A stretch of DNA of 9,307 bases from Cyanobacteria bacterium UBA11372. Its GTDB lineage: Bacteria > Cyanobacteriota > Cyanobacteriia > Cyanobacteriales > Aerosakkonemataceae. Of this stretch, positions 6,604 to 9,307 are shown one piece after another. The position numbers and the translations under genes were made by a program. Location: NCBI GenBank assembly GCA_003486675.1, contig DNGG01000122.1:931-10237 (forward strand), in the 5' to 3' direction. The notes under the pieces were generated by a model. The model worked only from the letters and a program-made list of their open reading frames with translations, did not search any database and was not told where the DNA came from. The first letter of the stretch is position 1. Every line of letters begins with the position of its first letter.

Positions 6604-6704
6604 TGCGGTCACCTTTTGCTTTAAAATCGGTCATCTTTTGGTTTTAGTTACAACTTTTGGAACCATAAGCTTGCCATTGCGGCAAAGTTATGGGTAAAGT
6701 CACA
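6604..6704 (-). repeat. Right terminal inverted repeats (49 bp inner + 24 bp outer)
   Basis: The inner repeat is 6604-6652 and the outer 6681-6704, both exact inverse copies of the left arm. Here the two are separated by 28 bp instead of 5. That spacer holds a degenerate third copy of the outer repeat in the left-end orientation (around 6654-6677, AACCATAAGCTTGCCATT). It pairs with the true outer repeat to form a hairpin (TTGCC, CGGCAA core). Confidence 0.9.
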
Positions 6705-6710
6705 TTAACG

Positions 6711-6781
6711 GCTGAAACCCTTATCCTGTCGTGCAATGCGGATGAAAGGACTTGAACCTTCACACCTTGCGGTACTAGAAC
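6711..6781 (-). repeat. First copy of 71-bp direct repeat (tRNA-Leu 3' part plus downstream DNA)
   Basis: Identical to 6871-6941 except for one base (6719 C, 6879 T). It covers the 3' part of tRNA-Leu from just after the anticodon, plus 26 bp downstream of the tRNA. Period is 160 bp, leaving 89 bp between copies. Such a duplication is the usual trace of tRNA-site integration by a tyrosine recombinase. Confidence 0.9.
6737..6781 (-). pseudogene. tRNA-Leu 3' fragment
   Basis: Covers tRNA positions from 37 to the discriminator base: the anticodon stem 3' side, variable arm, T arm and 3' acceptor strand. The 5' half and the anticodon itself are missing (sequence diverges at 6782), so it cannot fold as a tRNA. 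It is the part of the 71-bp repeat nearest the Tn7-like right end, 32 bp away. Confidence 0.85.
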
Positions 6782-6870
6782 AAAACTAATTCATAGTCAC
6801 CCGATTTCCTAGTCATTTCATAGTCAAAATCTGGTGGTACTGGTGGACAAGCCGTTCCAGCCGTCAAAAA

Positions 6871-6941
6871 GCTGAAACTCTTATCCTGTCGTGCAATGCG
6901 GATGAAAGGACTTGAACCTTCACACCTTGCGGTACTAGAAC
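6871..6941 (-). repeat. Second copy of 71-bp direct repeat, inside the intact tRNA-Leu
   Basis: The parental copy. It spans from 26 bp beyond the tRNA 3' end to base 37 of the anticodon loop, where identity with the first copy stops exactly next to the anticodon (CTA at 6942-6944 on the + strand). Confidence 0.9.
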
Positions 6942-6978
6942 CTAAATCTAGCGCGTCTGCCAATTCCGCCACATCCGC
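6897..6978 (-). tRNA. trnL-UAG: tRNA-Leu (anticodon UAG)
   Basis: An 82-nt gene. The acceptor stem is GCGGATG pairing with CATCCGC, with discriminator A and no encoded CCA. The D arm contains GCGGAATTGGCAGACGC. The anticodon stem CTAGA/TCTAG encloses the loop TTTAGGT, giving anticodon UAG, which reads CUN leucine codons. There is a long class II variable arm (TACCGCAAGGTGT) and a T arm GAAGG-TTCAAGT-CCTTT. The gene appears intact although its 3' part is duplicated nearby. Confidence 0.95.
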
Positions 6979-6988
6979 ATGGATTTCT

Positions 6989-7017
6989 ATGATAGCACAC
7001 ATTAGAAGCAAAATAAC
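6989..7017 (-). promoter_or_regulatory. Candidate tRNA-Leu promoter
   Basis: On the minus strand, TATCAT (6994-6989) sits 10 nt before the tRNA 5' end. The region 17 bp upstream (GTTATT) is a poor -35 match and overlaps the left stem of the hairpin at 7013-7050. Confidence 0.35.
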
Positions 7018-7050
7018 TTGTTTTGTGACTCGCCTCACAGAGCAAGTTAT
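7013..7050. promoter_or_regulatory. Nested palindrome between tRNA-Leu and the next gene
   Basis: ATAACTTG (7013-7020) pairs with CAAGTTAT (7043-7050), and within it TGTGA (7024-7028) pairs with TCACA (7035-7039) around the loop CTCGCC. The structure lies between divergent units (tRNA-Leu leftward, small gene rightward) and overlaps the expected tRNA -35 region. It could be an operator, a cruciform or part of a leader. There is no T run to make it a terminator. Confidence 0.5.
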
Positions 7051-7139
7051 GTAAAGATCACGTGAAGCAACCAGGTGCAGTCACCCGCGATATCGGTGGA
7101 ATCACAGATATTAGATATATCGAGTTGAGTGTTGTTGTC

Positions 7140-7370
7140 ATGTTATCTGTAACGCTTCCTCCAGTTAACCTGATTCCCGGTGCGATCGCCGATTTATTCG
7201 CTCAAGTCAGCAGCACAGGTTGCATTACCTTAGCCGATCGCTATGGACTGATGGCGGCGCTGTTAGACGATACCCTCGAAGAAGAGGAACAGCGCTGCAT
7301 CGACAGACTAATCCGCGCCTTGTATAGAGGACGACTCAAGGTTGTCGATGAAATTTCTGCCGTCATGTAA
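7140..7370 (+). CDS. Small conserved cyanobacterial protein of unknown function
   Basis: A 76-residue protein from the ATG at 7140, beginning MLSVTLPPVNLIPGAIADLF. The frame is open upstream to a GTG at 7062 (102 residues), but the extra segment looks unlike coding sequence, so the ATG is preferred. A weak GAG lies about 10 nt ahead. There are no membrane segments or signal peptide. The sequence is mostly helical by eye: GCITLADRYGLMAALLDD, an acidic EEEEQRCIDRLIRAL helix, then YRGRLKVVDEISAVM at the C-terminus. I recall near-identical small proteins in many cyanobacteria, always hypothetical. No function can be assigned. It is followed 80 bp later by a gene on the same strand. Confidence 0.65.
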   Translation: MLSVTLPPVNLIPGAIADLFAQVSSTGCITLADRYGLMAALLDDTLEEEEQRCIDRLIRALYRGRLKVVDEISAVM

Positions 7371-7450
7371 GATTCGCGCCGCTTGAGAGTTGCCTTGCCG
7401 CGATCGCCCTCAAAAAAGAAAGCTACAGTAAAAGTGGAGGGGATCGAATC

Positions 7451-7756
7451 ATGAAACCAGGAATTTTAGCGCTTGTTACCCTAGTCGCCACCACATGTTT
7501 AGCTGCTCCAGCTAACGCTCAGCGAGCGAGCGTACCGCGAGTACCAATTATCCGCAACGACAGTCAAGATTTTTTTCAGCAGGGAAGAGAACAGTTTGAG
7601 GGAGAAATTCAGTTTCTCACCCTGAAAAACTATCTTTTTAAGCAGGATTTGCTCAAAATTGGCGATTTTCCACCCCTAGAAGATGGCCCGTTTTCTTTTG
7701 AGTTGTCGGACGGCTTCAGCGTTAGCAATAACGCGATCAAGTTATTCGGATACTAG
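7451..7756 (+). CDS. Small exported protein of unknown function
   Basis: A 101-residue protein from the ATG at 7451, with a strong purine-rich ribosome site (GGAGGGG, about 8 nt upstream). The N-terminus is a clear signal peptide: MKPG, a hydrophobic core ILALVTLVATTCLAA, and an ANA/Q cleavage site near residue 23. The mature protein of about 78 residues should be periplasmic. It contains a DSQDFFQQGREQFEGEIQ segment, a hydrophobic/basic FLTLKNYLFKQDLLKIGDF stretch, and an acidic end. No cysteines or known motifs are seen in the mature part. The last 20 bp overlap the end of a Gp157-like fragment on the other strand. The true C-terminus may therefore have been changed by that junction. Function unknown. 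Confidence 0.7.
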   Translation: MKPGILALVTLVATTCLAAPANAQRASVPRVPIIRNDSQDFFQQGREQFEGEIQFLTLKNYLFKQDLLKIGDFPPLEDGPFSFELSDGFSVSNNAIKLFGY

Positions 7757-7895
7757 CACCGCGATCGCCTAAGCGGGCAAAGTCCAATTCTTCACCACTT
7801 TCCAGCGCTTGGCGAATGGCTTTGGTATCCGGTTCTACACTCACTCGTTGAAATCGCTCCGGCAGTTCTTCCACAGGCTTCGATTCATCAAAAAC
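7737..7895 (-). pseudogene. C-terminal fragment of a Siphovirus-Gp157-like protein
   Basis: A minus-strand frame ending at TGA 7739-7737 reads VFDESKPVEELPERFQ, then VSVEPDTKAIRQALESGEEL and FARLGDRGASIRIT. The pattern 'LPExFxR...PDxxxIRxALxxGEEL...A.L....SIRI' matches the C-terminus of Siphovirus Gp157 family proteins. These are phage-derived, and one member was linked to phage resistance. Upstream the frame runs into the left-end hairpin of the IS1341 element, so the N-terminal part, normally over 100 residues, is missing. No matching N-terminal part is seen beyond the element's right end, so more than a simple insertion occurred. Assignment is by motif memory. Confidence 0.55.
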
Positions 7896-7910
7896 CTTGG
7901 GTTTGAAACC

Positions 7911-7927
7911 CCGTCCTTCTAGGACGG
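7911..7927 (+). repeat. IS left-end hairpin
   Basis: A perfect 7-bp stem (CCGTCCT / AGGACGG) with loop TCT. In IS200/IS605 elements such single-strand hairpins are recognised by the TnpA transposase during excision and insertion. Confidence 0.7.
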
Positions 7928-7976
7928 CTTTATAGCACAAACGCGCAATTTACAGGTTAGGTATTATACTGTAAAC

Positions 7977-9148
7977 ATGACGCAAAAAGCTTTCAACTAC
8001 CGATTCTATCCAACTCCTGAGCAAGAGAGCTTGCTCTTGCGAACATTGGGTTGCACTCGTTTAGTTTATAACCGTGCTTTAGCTGCCAGAACCGAAGCAT
8101 GGTATCAAGAGCAAAAACGAGTCGGGTATGCTGAAACTTCTTCGATGCTCACTCAGTGGAAGAAAACCAAAGAATTGGATTTCCTCAACGAAGTGAGTTG
8201 CGTACCATTACAACAGGGATTGCGCCATCTACAAACCGCATTTAATAACTTCTTCGCGGGACGCGCTAAATATCCAGTCTTTAAGAAGAAGAGAAATGGC
8301 GGCAGTGCTGAATTTACTAGGTCGGCATTTAGGTTTAAGGATGGTCAAGTTTTTCTAGCAAAATGCACCCAAGAACTGCCGATTCGCTGGAGTCGGATGT
8401 TGCCCTCTGGCGTTGAACCATCAACTATCACTGTGAAGCTTTCCACTTCTGGTCGATGGTCGGTGTCTCTACTGGTGGATGTTGACATCGAGAAGTTGCC
8501 TGAATTATCCAGCCAAGTTGGAATTGATTTAGGCATCACCAGCTTACTCACCCTTAGCACTGGAGAGAAAATAGTCAATCCCAAAGGGTTCAAGTCAAAG
8601 TATCGCCAGTTGAGACGGGCGCAAAAAGCGTTAAGCCGCAAACAAAAAGGGTCTCTTAATCGGCATAAAGCACGACTTAAAGTAGCAAAATTGCATCAGG
8701 AAATTGCTGATGCCAGAATTGATTATCGTAACTGCTCACAACTCGATTGGTGCGCGAAAACCAAGTAATTGCCATTGAGGATTTAGCGGTGAAGAATATG
8801 ATGAAGAATCCCAAACTGGCTCAAGCAATTAGCGATGCGAGTTGGGGAGAGTTGGTCAGACAACTTGAGTACAAGTGCGACTGGTATGGTCGTACCTTAA
8901 TCAAGATTGACCGTTGGTTTCCTAGTTCTAAACGATGTGGCAACTGCGGTCACATCGTGGAAAAAATGCCGCTAAATATTCGTCAATGGGATTGTCCGCA
9001 ATGCGGAACTCACCACGATCGAGATATTAATGCGGCAAATAACATTTTGGCGGCAGGACTTGCCGTGTCAGTCTGTGGAGCGACCGTAAGACCCCATGAG
9101 AGTGTTTCTCGCAAGGCTGGTGCTACGAAGCAGAAACCTAAATTGTGA
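7977..9148 (+). pseudogene. tnpB: TnpB RNA-guided nuclease with one frameshift
   Basis: An ATG at 7977 begins MTQKAFNYRFYPTPEQESLL, a classic TnpB start. The first frame runs 252 residues and ends off-frame near 8732, stopping at TAA 8766-8768. A second frame takes over from about 8732 (LLTTRLVRENQVIAIEDL) to the TGA at 9146-9148. Restoring one base (AAC-CTG instead of AACTG) gives a 390-residue protein, the usual length. RuvC I is D184 (VGIDLGI), RuvC II is E268 (AIEDL), the zinc ribbon is CGNC...CPQC (321/324, 340/343), and RuvC III is D350 (HDRDINAANNI). All catalytic residues survive. TnpB is an omega-RNA-guided DNA nuclease that helps retain the element. The first frame alone lacks E268 and D350, so as it stands the protein is inactive. 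A sequencing error is possible. Confidence 0.85.
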
Positions 9149-9190
9149 GGTTTAGGAATCACCGTGCGTTCACGCCGGTGAGGATGTCAA
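9040..9190 (+). ncRNA. Predicted omega-RNA (reRNA) region of the TnpB element
   Basis: In IS200/IS605 elements the guide RNA of TnpB comes from the 3' end of tnpB through the right end, with the guide read from the adjacent flank. Here the right-end hairpin is TCACCG-T-GCG-TTCA-CGC-CGGTGA (9159-9181, 9-bp stem with one bulge), followed by GGATGTCAA. The guide would begin at about 9191 (CTAAAATCAAAGGTGC). The 5' limit is a guess. Placement is by analogy only. Confidence 0.45.
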
Positions 9191-9220
9191 CTAAAATCAA
9201 AGGTGCTTAGGGGTGAAGTT

Positions 9221-9307
9221 CTAGTTTTCAGGATCTACTCCCAATTCCCTTAACCTTTGAGCTAAGCGTTCAGCTCGTTGGCGTTCCGCTTCAGCTTGCT
9301 GTTGCGC
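9221..9307 (-). CDS. Uma2-family protein, C-terminal end (runs off the window)
   Basis: The last 28 codons before TAG at 9223-9221 are present and the rest lies beyond the window. The residues AQQQAEAERQRAERLAQ, then RLRELGVDPEN, form the Glu/Arg-rich coiled coil with a 'LRELGxDP' end. This is a frequent C-terminus of cyanobacterial Uma2 (DUF820) proteins, which belong to the PD-(D/E)XK nuclease-like group and occur in many copies per genome. The nuclease-like core is not visible, so activity cannot be judged. The stop codon lies about 30 bp from the right end of the TnpB element, so the gene was not interrupted by it. Confidence 0.7.
   Translation of the reverse strand, partial: AQQQAEAERQRAERLAQRLRELGVDPEN

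Larger units (their letters stand above)
5858..6704. mobile_element. Relic of a Tn7-like transposon carrying an ISL3 insertion
   Basis: An 847-bp block bounded by perfect inverted repeats, 24 bp outside and 49 bp inside. Both repeats begin TGT, as Tn7-family ends do. The inner repeat holds two copies of CAAAAG[A/G]TGACCG spaced 22 bp apart, resembling transposase binding sites. Inside, the 5' end of a tnsA-like gene reads inward from the right arm, and a deleted ISL3 element interrupts it. The right end faces a tRNA-Leu gene 3' fragment 32 bp away. This mirrors Tn7, whose right end lies beside its target gene with tnsA nearest. No matching 5-bp target duplication is visible (TTATT versus TTAAC), so flanks have changed or the outer repeats are not the true ends. 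The structure is directly visible; the Tn7-like label rests on recognising the tnsA fragment. Confidence 0.6.
7900..9190 (+). mobile_element. IS1341-type element (IS200/IS605 superfamily, tnpB only)
   Basis: The element is defined by subterminal hairpins and a tnpB gene. The left end has CCGTCCT-TCT-AGGACGG (7911-7927, 7-bp stem, 3-nt loop). The right end has a hairpin at 9159-9181 followed by GAGGATGTCAA, a right-end signature I recall from cyanobacterial copies. There are no terminal inverted repeats, as expected for this superfamily. No tnpA is present, so it would need a transposase supplied from elsewhere. Exact end points are estimated to within about 10 bp. Confidence 0.75.

Noticed and set aside
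6711..6781. A second functional tRNA-Leu gene.
   Set aside because: Only the 3' part after the anticodon is present; the 5' half is missing.
6775..7038. An 87-codon minus-strand frame with the peptide DVAELADALDLGSS...EGSSPF.
   Set aside because: This is the well-known false translation of a tRNA-Leu gene; the frame spans the tRNA and the duplicated repeat.
7062..7139. A GTG start giving a 102-residue version of the small protein.
   Set aside because: No ribosome site precedes it, and the added segment lacks the character of the rest. The ATG at 7140 is preferred.
8720..8770. Programmed frameshifting as an explanation for the split tnpB.
   Set aside because: No slippery heptamer or following structure is seen around CGTAACTGCTCAC, and TnpB genes are not known to use frameshifting. 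Mutation or sequence error is simpler.

Overview
The window looks like chromosomal DNA from a cyanobacterium, probably a filamentous one. It carries many copies of the HIP1 octamer GCGATCGC (for example 469-476, 3114-3121, 3963-3970, 5561-5568, 7182-7189). It also has heptameric short tandem repeats of the kind known from filamentous cyanobacteria (419-449, 3924-3944), and protein architectures typical of the group (vWA-MoxR-associated HTH, AAA_35, multi-GAF, Uma2).

Region 1 (1-5807, all minus strand) is a signalling block. A 619-residue protein with HTH, TIR and AAA_35-type ATPase domains lies 46 bp upstream of a 1150-residue protein with an AAA_35-type ATPase and four GAF domains, and the two are probably co-transcribed. 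The GAF array is an A-B-A-B tandem duplication and no catalytic output domain follows it. Together they look like a sensing and signalling pair, or possibly a defence pair, built on two paralogous ATPases. Downstream is the first 82 codons of an ATP-grasp (cyanophycin-synthetase-like) protein with its own promoter.

Region 2 (5858-6980) is a compact graveyard of mobile DNA beside a tRNA-Leu(UAG) gene. Two concentric perfect inverted repeats (24 bp outer, 49 bp inner) enclose the 5' end of a tnsA-like gene. That gene is cut exactly at the terminus of a 298-bp ISL3-family element, which is itself internally deleted. The layout matches the right end of a Tn7-like transposon: end, transposase binding sites, then tnsA reading inward, with the end facing the 3' side of the tRNA. 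The 3' part of the tRNA, from just after the anticodon, is duplicated as part of a 71-bp direct repeat 160 bp away.

Region 3 (7013-7756, plus strand) holds two small cyanobacterial genes of unknown function. One encodes a cytosolic protein of about 76 residues and the other a 101-residue exported protein.

Region 4 (7737-9307) holds a C-terminal fragment of a Siphovirus-Gp157-like protein, cut by an IS1341-type (IS200/IS605 superfamily) element. The element's tnpB has one frameshift, but its end hairpins and probable omega-RNA region remain. The window closes with the C-terminus of a Uma2-family protein.
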